Assembly: GCF_000423125.1 (NCBI RefSeq)
Contig: NZ_AUHJ01000006.1
Span: forward strand, 124,001 to 188,000
DNA: 64,000 nucleotides
Source: Haliea salexigens DSM 19537
GTDB lineage: Bacteria; Pseudomonadota; Gammaproteobacteria; Pseudomonadales; Halieaceae
Reading direction: 5' to 3'
The stretch's first letter is position 1. Every line of letters begins with the position of its first letter. Below the pieces are notes generated by a model that saw only the letters and a program-made list of their open reading frames with translations, made no database searches and was not told the DNA's origin. The position numbers were made by a program, and so were the translations under genes. Of the stretch, positions 7,791-17,153 are shown one piece after another.

Positions 7791-10649
7791 ATGCAAACAT
7801 TCCGGTTTGGACAGTGGCGCAGCGCACTGGCCCTCTTTTCTGTGCTCGCGTTGCTGGCCGCCTGTGCCAGTGTGCCTGTGGGGCAGCCGCAGCCAGTCAA
7901 GAGCCCTAATGACGACTACGGGTACCGTTACCTCACCCTGCCCAACCAGCTCGAAGTGTTGCTCATTTCCGATCCCGAAGCCCCCAAGGCCGCCGCGTCG
8001 CTTGATGTGCTGGTAGGCAGTGGAGACAACCCGCCCGGTCGCGAGGGCCTGGCACATTTTCTCGAGCACATGCTGTTCCTGGGTACCGACAAGTTCCCGG
8101 AGGCGGGTGACTACCAGCAGTTCATCGCCCAGCATGGCGGCAGTCACAATGCCTACACCAGCTTTGAGCACACCAATTACTTCTTTGACATCCAGGCGGG
8201 GTACCTGCCCGGTGCTCTGGACCGGTTTGCCCAGTTCTTTGTTGCCCCGCGGTTTGACGCTGTCTACGTTGAGCGCGAGATGAACGCGGTGGAGGCCGAG
8301 TACCAGATGGGCCTGCGCAGTGATTCACGCCGCGGACTGGACGTGCTGCAGGATGTCATGAACCCGGCGCACCCCTTCAGCGCTTTTACAGTTGGCAGCC
8401 TGCAAACACTGGCGGATACCCCGGAACAACCCATTCGCGAGGACCTGCTGCGCTTCTACGAGCAACACTATTCGGCCAACAAAATGCGCCTGGTGGTATT
8501 TGGCGCGGAGTCGCTGGATGAGCTCGAGGCCCTGGTAACGCCGTTGTTCAGTGACGTTCCCAACCGCGATACGGAGGTTGCTGACATTGCCGCCCCGCTT
8601 TTTACGCCCGAGAGCCTGCCGATGCTGCTGCAGGTGCAGCCCCAGGCGACCCTGCGTCAGCTTGAGGTGTCATTCCCGGTGGCGGATTACCGGGCTGAGT
8701 ATCGCAGCAATCCGCTCGCCTACCTGGGCAATCTGGTGGGACACGAGGGCAAAGGCAGCCTGTTATCGCAGCTCAAGGCGGAGGGGCTTGCCGAAACCCT
8801 CGCCGCCGGCTCTGGCCTGGGCTGGCGGGGCGGCGCCCTGTTCAGTATCAGCATTGGCCTGACTGAGGAGGGGCTTGCGCAGCAGGACCGGGTTTTGCAA
8901 CTCCTGTTCAGTTACCTTGAAATGCTGCGTGCCAACGGGCCACAGCAGCGGCTGTACGAGGAGCAAGCGCGCCTCGCGGAGTTGCAGTTCCGCTTCCGTG
9001 AGCAGGCCAACCCGATCAGCTATGTCAGCGCTCTGGCCAGCGGTATGCATGAGTACGCCCCCGTGGATATCCTGCGCGGCGGCAGCGTGATGAGTGAGTA
9101 CTCACCTGAGCTGATCAGCGAGCTGCAGGCAGCGCTGGTGCCGGGGAATGCACTGGTCACCCTCAGCCATGCCTCCGCCGCCGTGGACCGGGAGAGCCCC
9201 TATTATGAGGTGCCCTACAGTGTACAGCCGGTGAGCGCAGAGCGGCTGGCGCGCTGGACCGCGCCCGCGCCTGATACCGCGATGTCACTGCCGGCGCCCA
9301 ACGAATTTATCGCGGAGGATGTCAGCCTGGTGGTTGATGAGCCGGTAGCGCAGGCGCCGCAACGCGCCTTCGAAAGCGCAAGGCAGACCGTGTGGTTCGG
9401 GCAGGACACCGAGTTCGGGGTGCCCCGGGGAGCGCTCTATATCAACTTCCGTTCGCCCGAGGTGGGCGCAACACCGCAGCAGGCGGCTGCGGCACTGTTG
9501 TATACCGCGTTGTTGAAGGATGCGGTCAACGAGTTCACCTATCCAGCGCTTCTGGCCGGCCTGGATTTTGACGTCTACAAGCATGCCCAGGGTATCAGCC
9601 TGCGCATCAGCGGTTACGATGACAAGCAGCAGCGCCTGCTGGACCGCTTGCTGGCAGCGATTGATGGCGCCAGCTTCAGTGAACAGCGGTTCATTAATAT
9701 CCGCGCCGATATGGTGCGCAGCCTGCGCAACGCGGTGGCCAAACGGCCTAGCAGCCAGGTGATGGACGATGCTCGCGAAGCACTGCTGCACGGAGAGTGG
9801 GGTGAGCAGCCGCTGATTGATGCCTTGCTTGCCATGAATCTGACCGCTCTGGATACGTGGGTGCAGAGATTCTGGGGCGGCGCGACAGCGGAAACCCTGC
9901 TCTATGGCAATTACACGGCAGACAAGGTTGAGGCGGTCGCGGAGCGCGTGAGCGCGCTGCTGGCTGCCGGCGAACCTCCCGCGTTGCCACCACTGCAAGT
10001 CACGCGTCTGGCACCGGGTGACGCCCTCAAGTACGTTGTTGACGTGCCCCATGATGACGCTGTGGTGGGGTGGTATTTGCAAGGCGCCGGTAATGCATGG
10101 GGCGATCGCGCCGCAACCGCATTGACCGCGCACATCATCAAGACCGGGTTCTACCAGCAACTGCGCACCGAACAACAGCTCGGCTACGTGGTCAGCGCCT
10201 TCGCCTGGCCCCAGCTCGATGTGCCCGGACTGATGATGCTGGTGCAGTCCCCCAGCACCCCGGCGCCAGCAGTTATGGCCTCGATGGAAGCCTATCTGGG
10301 CAGTGTGGAGGGTAGCCTGGATGAACAGCAGTTCCTGCGTTATCGAGAGTCGCTGGTAGGCGAGATCCTGCGCCCCGAGAAGAACCTCTGGGAGCGTGCG
10401 GAGTTCTATTGGCAGTCTATCGCCAAGCGCGAGTTTGCGTTTGACGGTCGTCAACAGCTTGCAGATGCGGTGCGGTCGATCACGCTGGAGGACTGGCGCC
10501 TGTACTTCGAGCAAGTATTCATGGCGGAGCGGCGGTCTTTGCTGCTGGTAGCACCGGGCAAGGCCGCCACAGTACCGCAGGGGCATGGCGAGCCGGTGGA
10601 ATCCGCGGCCGCGGTGAAGGCCCGGCTCGGGGTTTACACCATACAGTAG
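7791..10649 (+). CDS. M16 (insulinase/pitrilysin-like) lipoprotein metalloprotease
   Basis: The 952-residue product is close in length to E. coli protease III (PtrA) and has four M16-type domains. The inverted zinc motif is HFLEHMLFLGTDKFP near residue 87, with the distal glutamate in EMNAVEAEYQ. Unlike PtrA it carries a lipoprotein signal ending LLAAC, so Cys25 would be lipidated and the enzyme anchored facing the periplasm. Family members cut small unfolded peptides in an enclosed chamber. It starts 3 bases after perM and is the last gene of that row. Confidence 0.9.
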   Translation: MQTFRFGQWRSALALFSVLALLAACASVPVGQPQPVKSPNDDYGYRYLTLPNQLEVLLISDPEAPKAAASLDVLVGSGDNPPGREGLAHFLEHMLFLGTDKFPEAGDYQQFIAQHGGSHNAYTSFEHTNYFFDIQAGYLPGALDRFAQFFVAPRFDAVYVEREMNAVEAEYQMGLRSDSRRGLDVLQDVMNPAHPFSAFTVGSLQTLADTPEQPIREDLLRFYEQHYSANKMRLVVFGAESLDELEALVTPLFSDVPNRDTEVADIAAPLFTPESLPMLLQVQPQATLRQLEVSFPVADYRAEYRSNPLAYLGNLVGHEGKGSLLSQLKAEGLAETLAAGSGLGWRGGALFSISIGLTEEGLAQQDRVLQLLFSYLEMLRANGPQQRLYEEQARLAELQFRFREQANPISYVSALASGMHEYAPVDILRGGSVMSEYSPELISELQAALVPGNALVTLSHASAAVDRESPYYEVPYSVQPVSAERLARWTAPAPDTAMSLPAPNEFIAEDVSLVVDEPVAQAPQRAFESARQTVWFGQDTEFGVPRGALYINFRSPEVGATPQQAAAALLYTALLKDAVNEFTYPALLAGLDFDVYKHAQGISLRISGYDDKQQRLLDRLLAAIDGASFSEQRFINIRADMVRSLRNAVAKRPSSQVMDDAREALLHGEWGEQPLIDALLAMNLTALDTWVQRFWGGATAETLLYGNYTADKVEAVAERVSALLAAGEPPALPPLQVTRLAPGDALKYVVDVPHDDAVVGWYLQGAGNAWGDRAATALTAHIIKTGFYQQLRTEQQLGYVVSAFAWPQLDVPGLMMLVQSPSTPAPAVMASMEAYLGSVEGSLDEQQFLRYRESLVGEILRPEKNLWERAEFYWQSIAKREFAFDGRQQLADAVRSITLEDWRLYFEQVFMAERRSLLLVAPGKAATVPQGHGEPVESAAAVKARLGVYTIQ

Positions 10650-10694
10650 GGGTTGCGGTGTGAGCGCCGCTGCCGCCGAAAACAGACCCATCAG

Positions 10695-10711
10695 GGTTCT
10701 AAAAAGGAACT
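10695..10711. promoter_or_regulatory. Dyad site GGTTCT-N5-GGAACT, copy 1, upstream of aceE
   Basis: This 17-base site contains the inverted halves GTTC and GAAC separated by seven bases. The same GGTTCT-N5-GGAACT string occurs again at 10838-10854, with only the A/T spacer differing (AAAAA here, TTTTT there). Two exact copies in one 254-base leader suggest a regulator operator. It does not match the PdhR consensus I know. Confidence 0.4.
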
Positions 10712-10805
10712 ATCAAGTTGGCAGAATGTTACTGGGTGGTGTACGGTGGCGTACCGCAAGCATGGCACGTCCGTGCAAAGTCAGGCATTTTCTGGCATAA
10801 ACGAC

Positions 10806-10811
10806 TATACT
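10806..10811 (+). promoter_or_regulatory. Candidate -10 element of aceE-aceF
   Basis: TATACT is the best -10 hexamer in the first part of the leader; the -35 region 17 bases upstream (AGGCAT) is poor. A second candidate, TATAAA at 10855-10860, directly abuts the downstream dyad. Only transcript mapping can choose between them. Confidence 0.3.
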
Positions 10812-10837
10812 GGTGTGAGTGATGTGACGGCATAAGT

Positions 10838-10854
10838 GGTTCTTTTTTGGAACT
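10838..10854. promoter_or_regulatory. Dyad site GGTTCT-N5-GGAACT, copy 2, upstream of aceE
   Basis: This is the second copy of the dyad at 10695-10711, 143 bases away. It lies either just downstream of the TATACT start or immediately upstream of the alternative TATAAA -10 (10855-10860). Both positions are typical for a repressor. Confidence 0.4.
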
Positions 10855-10903
10855 TATAAAAGCGCGCACTCACATGTCACCCCGTTTCAGGAGTTAAAGC
10901 CGC

Positions 10904-13555
10904 ATGACCGAAGACAAGGACCCGATCGAAACACGGGAATGGATGGACGCGCTCGACGCGGTGAGTCGCTACAGTGGGCCGGAGCGCGCTGCCGAGCTGC
11001 TTATCGAGCTTGCCAAGCATGCCACTGAAACCGGTGTACGCCTGCCTACGGCGATCACCACGCCGTTTCGCAATACCATCGCCCCCCGCGACGAGAAGCT
11101 GATGCCGGGGGACCTGTTCATGGAGCGTCGCATTCGTTCGCTGGTGCGCTGGAATGCCCTGGCCATGGTGATGCGGGCGAACGACAACGATGAAGGCCTG
11201 GGCGGCCACATCTCATCCTTCTCTTCCAGCGCCACGCTTTACGATGTGGGCTTTAACTATTTCTTCCGCGGCAACGAGAGCGGTCACCCCGGTGACTTGG
11301 TGTTTTACCAGGGCCACAGTGCGCCGGGCATGTACGCGCGCTCCTACCTTGAAGGGCGGCTTACCGAGGAGCAGCTGGACAACTTCCGGCGTGAGGTGGA
11401 TGGCAACGGCCTGTCCTCGTATCCGCACCCCTGGCTGATGCCGGATTACTGGCAGTTTCCCACAGTGTCCATGGGCCTGGGCCCTATCCAGGCCATTTAT
11501 CAGGCCCATGTCATGAAATACCAGCAGAGCCGGGGCCTGCTCGATCATGGCGACCGCAACGTTTGGTGTTTTCTCGGCGACGGCGAATGCGATGAGCCTG
11601 AGTCGCTCGGCGCCATATCCATGGCCGGGCGTGAACGCCTGGGCAATCTCATCTTCGTCGTCAACTGCAACCTGCAGCGTCTGGATGGTCCGGTGCGCGG
11701 CAACGGCAAGATTATCCAGGAGCTCGAGGGGGTATTCCGCGGCGCCGGTTGGGATGTCCTCAAGGTCATCTGGGGCCGCAAGTGGGACCCGTTGCTGGAA
11801 AACGACGACAGCGGCCTGCTGCAGCAGCGCATGGACGAAGTGTGCGACGGCGAGTTGCAGAACTACAAATACAACGGCGGTGCCTACACCCGTGAGCATT
11901 TCTTCGGTAAGTACCCGGAAACCCTGGAACTGGTAGAGGACCTGTCGGACGACGACATCATGTACCTCAACCGCGGTGGTCACGACCCGTACAAGCTTTA
12001 TGCGGCGTATGCCCACGCGGTGGCTCAGAGCGAGCGTCCTACCGTCATCCTGGCCATGACCGTGAAGGGCTATGGCACGGGCGAATCCGGCGAGGCCAAC
12101 AACGAAACGCACTCGCTGAAAAAGCTCGATCTGGACAGCCTGAAAGCCTTCCGCGACCGGTTTGGCATTCCCATTTCCGATTCCGAACTGAAGGATGTGC
12201 CGTATTACCGGCCCGCGCCCGACAGCCCGGAAATGCGTTATATGAAGCAGCGGCGTGAAGAGTTGGGCGGGTTGATTCCGGCGCGGCGTAAAGAACTCGA
12301 CCTGCTGGAAACGCCGGAGCTCTCGGTTTTCGACAATCAACTCAAAGGCAGCGGCAAACGCGAGATATCCACCACCATGGCGTTTGTCCGGCTGCTCTCC
12401 ACCCTGGTCAAGGACAAGCATATCGGTGAGCGGGTGGTACCCATCGTGCCGGATGAAGCGCGCACTTTCGGTATGGAGGGCATGTTCCGCCAGTTGGGCA
12501 TTTATTCCTCGGTTGGCCAGCGTTACACACCGCAGGACGCCGGCCAGATCATGTTTTACAAGGAGGATCAGAAAGGGCAGATTCTCGAAGAAGGCATCAA
12601 TGAAGCGGGTGCGTTCTCCGCGTGGATCGCGGCGGCAACGTCTTACAGCACCAGTGGCTACCCGATGGTGCCCTTCTACATTTTTTATTCCATGTTCGGT
12701 TTCCAGCGCATTGGCGACCTGGCCTGGGCCGCCGGCGACAGCCAGGCCCGCGGCTTCCTGATCGGCGCCACCGCGGGGCGCACCACGCTCAACGGCGAGG
12801 GCCTGCAACACCAGGACGGCCACAGTCACCTGCTGGCCAGCACCATTCCCAATTGTGTGAGCTACGACCCCGCCTATGCCTACGAGCTGGCCATCATCAT
12901 TCAGGATGGTTTGCGCCGTATGTATCAGGAAGGGGAGAACAAGTTCTACTACATCACCACCATGAACGAGAACTACCAGCAACCTGAAATGCCGCAGGGG
13001 GTTGAGGAAGGGATCGTGCGCGGCCTGTATTCCCTGCGTCGTTCCACGCGCAAGAAGGGCCCGCGGGTGCAGCTCATGGGCGCCGGCACCATCCTGCGCG
13101 AAGTGGAAGCCGCGGCGGTGATGCTGGAGCAGGATTATGGTGTGGCTGCTGACATCTGGAGCCTGACCAGCATCAATGAACTGCAGCGCGAAGGCAAACG
13201 TGTGGCGCGCTGGAACCTGCTGCACCCGGAAGATGAGCCGCGCGTGCCCTATCTTACCGAGCAGCTGGAGGGCCACGATGGCCCCGTTGTGGTCGCAACG
13301 GATTATATGAAGGCGCATGCAGAACAGCTGCGGCAGTTTATTCCAAGGCGCTATTCGGTATTGGGTACTGACGGTTATGGCCGCAGCGATACGCGCGAGC
13401 GCCTGCGCCGTTTCTTTGAAGTAAGTCGGGAGTTTGTGGTGCTTGCCGCCCTCAGGGCACTGGTAGATGAGGGCGCGTTAAAGCCCGCCGTTGTGGTCGA
13501 GGCGATGCAGGCCCTGGGTATATCCCCAGACAAAATCGACCCCACCACCCTTTAA
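10904..13555 (+). CDS. aceE: Pyruvate dehydrogenase E1 component, homodimeric type
   Basis: The 883-residue product matches AceE in length and throughout. The thiamine diphosphate motif begins GDGECDEPESLGA near residue 225 and closes with an asparagine-rich stretch (VVNCNLQRLDG). It decarboxylates pyruvate and reductively acetylates the lipoyl domains of AceF, feeding acetyl-CoA to the citrate cycle in the cytoplasm. A 254-base leader with two dyad sites precedes it and aceF follows after 20 bases. No lpdA (E3) or pdhR lies nearby, so both must be elsewhere. Confidence 0.97.
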   Translation: MTEDKDPIETREWMDALDAVSRYSGPERAAELLIELAKHATETGVRLPTAITTPFRNTIAPRDEKLMPGDLFMERRIRSLVRWNALAMVMRANDNDEGLGGHISSFSSSATLYDVGFNYFFRGNESGHPGDLVFYQGHSAPGMYARSYLEGRLTEEQLDNFRREVDGNGLSSYPHPWLMPDYWQFPTVSMGLGPIQAIYQAHVMKYQQSRGLLDHGDRNVWCFLGDGECDEPESLGAISMAGRERLGNLIFVVNCNLQRLDGPVRGNGKIIQELEGVFRGAGWDVLKVIWGRKWDPLLENDDSGLLQQRMDEVCDGELQNYKYNGGAYTREHFFGKYPETLELVEDLSDDDIMYLNRGGHDPYKLYAAYAHAVAQSERPTVILAMTVKGYGTGESGEANNETHSLKKLDLDSLKAFRDRFGIPISDSELKDVPYYRPAPDSPEMRYMKQRREELGGLIPARRKELDLLETPELSVFDNQLKGSGKREISTTMAFVRLLSTLVKDKHIGERVVPIVPDEARTFGMEGMFRQLGIYSSVGQRYTPQDAGQIMFYKEDQKGQILEEGINEAGAFSAWIAAATSYSTSGYPMVPFYIFYSMFGFQRIGDLAWAAGDSQARGFLIGATAGRTTLNGEGLQHQDGHSHLLASTIPNCVSYDPAYAYELAIIIQDGLRRMYQEGENKFYYITTMNENYQQPEMPQGVEEGIVRGLYSLRRSTRKKGPRVQLMGAGTILREVEAAAVMLEQDYGVAADIWSLTSINELQREGKRVARWNLLHPEDEPRVPYLTEQLEGHDGPVVVATDYMKAHAEQLRQFIPRRYSVLGTDGYGRSDTRERLRRFFEVSREFVVLAALRALVDEGALKPAVVVEAMQALGISPDKIDPTTL

Positions 13556-13575
13556 CGGCACAGGAAACGAGGCGC

Positions 13576-15306
13576 ATGGCTAAGCAACAGATAACAGTGC
13601 CGGACATCGGCGGCGCGGAAGGGGCGGAAGTGATCGAGCTGCTGGTCGCTCCCGGGGATGAGATCGAGTTGGAGCAGGGGCTGCTGGTGCTCGAGTCCGA
13701 CAAGGCATCCATGGAAATTCCCGCAACACTCGCCGGCAAGATCCTGCAAGTGCTGGTGAACGTGGGTGACGAGTTGTCCGAGGGGCACCCGATAGTGGTT
13801 GTGGAAACGGCTGACGGCGCGGCCGGTGAGGATGATGCAGAGGGTGATGCAGGGGGCGATAAAGAAGATGATGCGCCCGCCGAAGCCACTGCAAAGCCTG
13901 CGAAAGATTCCGCCGCTGAAGCATCCACTGCAGAAGACGAGCAGACGGACGCGGCAGACGGGTCTTCCGCGGAAAAGCAATCCGCTGACAATGCTGAAGC
14001 TCGGGAAATCACCGTGTCGGTGCCGGATATCGGCACCGACGACGCGGTCGACGTCATTGAGCTCAGTGTGAAACCCGGCGATGAAGTCGCGGAAGGTGAT
14101 TCGCTGGTCGTGCTGGAGTCGGACAAGGCATCAATGGAAGTGCCTTCGCCGCAAGCCGGCAAAGTCGTGCGGATGCTGGTGAAGGAGGGCGCTGCGGTGC
14201 GCGAAGGCGACCCGCTGGTGTTGCTGGAAAGTACAGTCGAAGCCGCAGCAGACCAGCCCGCTGCCGGAGCAGAGGCCGCGGCGGACAAACCGCAGGCAAG
14301 CAAGGCTGAGCCCACAGCGCAACGCGAGCCGGCGCCTCACGCGCGCGCGGAGGCCGCCGCTGGCAAAGCCGAGACAGCGCCCGCCGCTGCAACCCGTGAT
14401 GATAGCCTGGTGTACGCAGGCCCGGCAGTGCGCAAGCTGGCGCGCGAACTCGGCGTTGACCTGGCAAAGGTGGCGGGCTCTGGCCCGCGCGAGCGCGTTC
14501 TGAAAGAGGATGTGCAGGGCTTCGTCCAGCGTGCCTTGAGCGGCAAGGCGCCCGCGGCTGCCACAGGCAGCGGTATACCGGCCGTACCGGAAGTGGATTT
14601 CAGCGCCTTTGGCGAGGTTGAAACGGTACCCCGCACCAAGCTCGACAAACTCACCGCAGCAAACATGCAGCGCAGCTGGCTCAATGTGCCCCACGTCACC
14701 CAGTTTGATGACGCTGACATCACTGAGCTCGAAGCCTTCCGCAAGAGCATGAAGGCGGAGGCGGAGCAGCGCGGTACCCGGCTGACACCCATGCCGTTCC
14801 TGCTCAAGGCATGTGCTCATGCCCTGCGTGACAACCCGAAGTTTAATGCCTCGGTCACCGCGGACGGTGAGAACCTGGTGTACAAGCAATACGTGCATAT
14901 CGGTATGGCGGTGGATACGCCGGTGGGTCTGATGGTGCCGGTGATTCGCGACGTTGACCGCAAGTCGCTGTGGGAACTGGCTGACGAAGTGGTGGAACTG
15001 GCCGAGAAGGCGCGTGAGCGCAAGCTCAAGCCGGCCGAAATGCAGGGTGGTTGTTTTACCATTTCCAGCCTCGGCAACATCGGTGGTAATGGTTTCTCGC
15101 CCATCGTGAACACGCCCGAGGTGGGCATTCTCGGGGTTTCCCGCGCCGCCGTGAAACCGGTGTGGGACGGGGAGGCATTTCAGCCGCGAACGTTGCTGCC
15201 GCTGTCACTCTCCTACGACCACAGGGTCATCAATGGCGGCGACGCAGGACGTTTCTGCACGCAACTCGTTACCCTGCTGGGGGATATCCGCCGGCTTTTG
15301 TTCTGA
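13576..15306 (+). CDS. aceF: Dihydrolipoamide acetyltransferase E2 of pyruvate dehydrogenase
   Basis: The 576-residue protein has two lipoyl domains (about residues 3-77 and 136-210), each with the lipoylated lysine in ESDKASME, where E. coli has three. Ala/Glu-rich flexible linkers join them. A peripheral-subunit-binding domain lies around 276-312 (GPAVRKLARELGVDL), and the catalytic domain fills 340-576 with the acetyltransferase signature SYDHRVINGGDAGRF. It transfers the acetyl group to CoA and forms the core of the complex. It is cotranscribed with aceE; the glycerate kinase reading frame downstream begins soon after its stop. Confidence 0.96.
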   Translation: MAKQQITVPDIGGAEGAEVIELLVAPGDEIELEQGLLVLESDKASMEIPATLAGKILQVLVNVGDELSEGHPIVVVETADGAAGEDDAEGDAGGDKEDDAPAEATAKPAKDSAAEASTAEDEQTDAADGSSAEKQSADNAEAREITVSVPDIGTDDAVDVIELSVKPGDEVAEGDSLVVLESDKASMEVPSPQAGKVVRMLVKEGAAVREGDPLVLLESTVEAAADQPAAGAEAAADKPQASKAEPTAQREPAPHARAEAAAGKAETAPAAATRDDSLVYAGPAVRKLARELGVDLAKVAGSGPRERVLKEDVQGFVQRALSGKAPAAATGSGIPAVPEVDFSAFGEVETVPRTKLDKLTAANMQRSWLNVPHVTQFDDADITELEAFRKSMKAEAEQRGTRLTPMPFLLKACAHALRDNPKFNASVTADGENLVYKQYVHIGMAVDTPVGLMVPVIRDVDRKSLWELADEVVELAEKARERKLKPAEMQGGCFTISSLGNIGGNGFSPIVNTPEVGILGVSRAAVKPVWDGEAFQPRTLLPLSLSYDHRVINGGDAGRFCTQLVTLLGDIRRLLF

Positions 15307-15379
15307 GCCCGGCGGGAAAGTTGGCACGGACCCTGCTTGGATCCTCAATGACAGGGATACCGATGCAAGGGGAGACGGA

Positions 15380-16309
15380 GTGTTGGCAGGCAACACGGGG
15401 GAAACGGGCGAGCAGGGCTGGCGCACCGCTTTCCTCCTCAGCGAAAGTCTCCCCGCCGCGTACCTCGATGAGGCTAAGCGCTGGTTCGATCCGGTGGCCG
15501 AAACGATTCTCTCTTTGCACCGTAGTGGTGCAGGCGCAACACTGCTGGTGGGTATTAATGGTGCGCAGGGTGCGGGCAAGAGTACCCTGGTGGCCTATCT
15601 TTGCGACTGGTTGGTGCATGAGGCCGGGCTGTCCGCACTGTCGATGTCGCTGGACGATTTCTATCTGACACGTACTGAACGTGGCGAGCTCGCGGCAGCC
15701 GTGCACCCGCTGTTCGCTACCCGCGGCGTACCCGGTACACACGATGTCGCCCTGCTGCAGGCTACCCTGAAGGGACTGATGACGGCCGGCGAGGTGGCGG
15801 TGCCCCGGTTCGACAAGGCGGTGGATGACCGGCAGGCGGCCGCCGCTTGGCCCCGGGTCACGGCCCCGCTGGATATTATTCTGCTGGAGGGCTGGTGCCT
15901 GGGCGCTGCTCCAGAGCCCCCCGGCGCCCTGTCTCGCCCCTGCAACCCGCTCGAGCAGCAGGAGGATGAGCACGGTGTGTGGCGGGAGTACGTTAACCGT
16001 CAGCTCGCCGGTCCCTATGCGGCGCTGCATGCCCAGTGTGATCTCTGGTTGATGCTGCGGGCGCCTTCCTTCGCCGAAGTGCTGCGCTGGCGCACGGAGC
16101 AGGAGCATCGCCTGCGAGCTCGCACACAGGGCGGCCCGGCCGCCGGCCATGCCCTGATGGATGACGTTGCGTTGGCGCGGTTTGTCCAGCACTACGAGCG
16201 ACTCACCCGACATTGTCTCGCCACGCTGCCGGCGCAGATGGATGTGGTATGGAATCTCGGCAGTGATCGCGCCATCGAGTCCTGGACCGGGCCACGGGTG
16301 CCGGTGTGA
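15380..16309 (+). CDS. D-glycerate 3-kinase-like P-loop kinase
   Basis: The protein has a P-loop GINGAQGAGKST followed by LSMSLDDFYLT and PRFDKAVDDR, the layout of plant/bacterial D-glycerate 3-kinase (GLYK) and the YggC-type P-loop kinases. The frame is open from 15233 inside aceF, but I chose the GTG at 15380 because AGGGGAG lies 5 bases upstream and the resulting 309 residues fit the family; a TTG at 15383 is also possible. It would phosphorylate D-glycerate with ATP. It overlaps the next gene by 4 bases (GTGA) and leads the glucosylglycerate operon, where it can recapture the glycerate freed by the phosphorylase. Confidence 0.8.
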   Translation: MLAGNTGETGEQGWRTAFLLSESLPAAYLDEAKRWFDPVAETILSLHRSGAGATLLVGINGAQGAGKSTLVAYLCDWLVHEAGLSALSMSLDDFYLTRTERGELAAAVHPLFATRGVPGTHDVALLQATLKGLMTAGEVAVPRFDKAVDDRQAAAAWPRVTAPLDIILLEGWCLGAAPEPPGALSRPCNPLEQQEDEHGVWREYVNRQLAGPYAALHAQCDLWLMLRAPSFAEVLRWRTEQEHRLRARTQGGPAAGHALMDDVALARFVQHYERLTRHCLATLPAQMDVVWNLGSDRAIESWTGPRVPV

Positions 16310-17148
16310 GCTCGCAGCTGCTGGTATTTTCCGACCTTGATGGCTCCTTGCTGGACCACTTCAGTTATCGCTGGGATGCGGCAGCCGACGCCCTGCAGCG
16401 TTTGCAGAGCGCCGGCATTCCGCTGATTCTGGCCAGCAGCAAGACTCGGGCCGAGATGGCGCCGCTACAACAGGCGCTGGGGGTAGCGCACTACCCAATG
16501 ATTGTGGAAAACGGCGCCGCCGTGGTTGTGCCTGCCGGGACGTTTAGCACGCCCCTGGAGAACGCGGTGCCCTGTAGTGCGGGGCAGGAAGTGCGCTTTG
16601 CGCCGCCGCGCTCGCGGTGGCTGGCCACGCTGGCCGCACTGAAAACGGACTTCCCGGATGAATTCGCAGGGTTCGACGATCTGGGCGTGGATGGAATCCA
16701 GGCGGCGACCGGGCTGGATGCCGGCGGTGCAGCACTGGCGGCCTGTCGCGAATTCAGTGAGCCCGTGCAGTGGCTGGGTACCCCGGTGCGGCGCGAAGCG
16801 TTCGTGGCCGCGCTGCAAGCCGCTGGCGCTCGCGTGCAGCAGGGTGGGCGGTTCCTGACCGTGGCGGGCCAATGCGACAAGGGGCTGGCGCTGCGCTATC
16901 TGCGCGCAGCCTACCAGCGCGAGGCGCCGGATCAGCCGGTACACGACCTTGCCATCGGTGACAGTGGCAACGATGTACCGATGCTGGAAGTTGCCGAGAG
17001 TGCCTTGCTGGTGCGCTCCCCGACACATGATTTCCCGGCGCTGGCACGCCGTTCCGGATTGCGGCGCAGTACCGGCCTGGGCCCGGCAGGCTGGTCTGAG
17101 GGTGTGCTCGCCTGGCTGCGGGATTACCAAATCACTGAAGGAGACTGA
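16306..17148 (+). CDS. HAD-type glucosyl/mannosyl-3-phosphoglycerate phosphatase
   Basis: The 280-residue protein is a HAD phosphatase of the mannosyl-3-phosphoglycerate phosphatase family. Motif I is FSDLDGSLLDH, the second-motif region is LILASSKTRAEM, and motif IV is GDSGNDVPML. Placed directly before gpgS it should dephosphorylate glucosyl-3-phosphoglycerate to glucosylglycerate. Related family members accept the mannosyl compound as well, so sugar preference is inferred from the neighbour. Its GTG start overlaps the kinase stop by 4 bases. Confidence 0.85.
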   Translation: MSSQLLVFSDLDGSLLDHFSYRWDAAADALQRLQSAGIPLILASSKTRAEMAPLQQALGVAHYPMIVENGAAVVVPAGTFSTPLENAVPCSAGQEVRFAPPRSRWLATLAALKTDFPDEFAGFDDLGVDGIQAATGLDAGGAALAACREFSEPVQWLGTPVRREAFVAALQAAGARVQQGGRFLTVAGQCDKGLALRYLRAAYQREAPDQPVHDLAIGDSGNDVPMLEVAESALLVRSPTHDFPALARRSGLRRSTGLGPAGWSEGVLAWLRDYQITEGD

Positions 17149-17153
17149 TCGTC

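Noticed and set aside
9285-10691. 468-codon minus-strand open frame opposite the M16 protease
   Set aside because: Antisense shadow of a conserved protease with no recognisable domain.
11213-13318. 701-codon open frame on the minus strand opposite aceE
   Set aside because: It is antisense to a fully conserved gene, has no family match and results from high-GC third positions.
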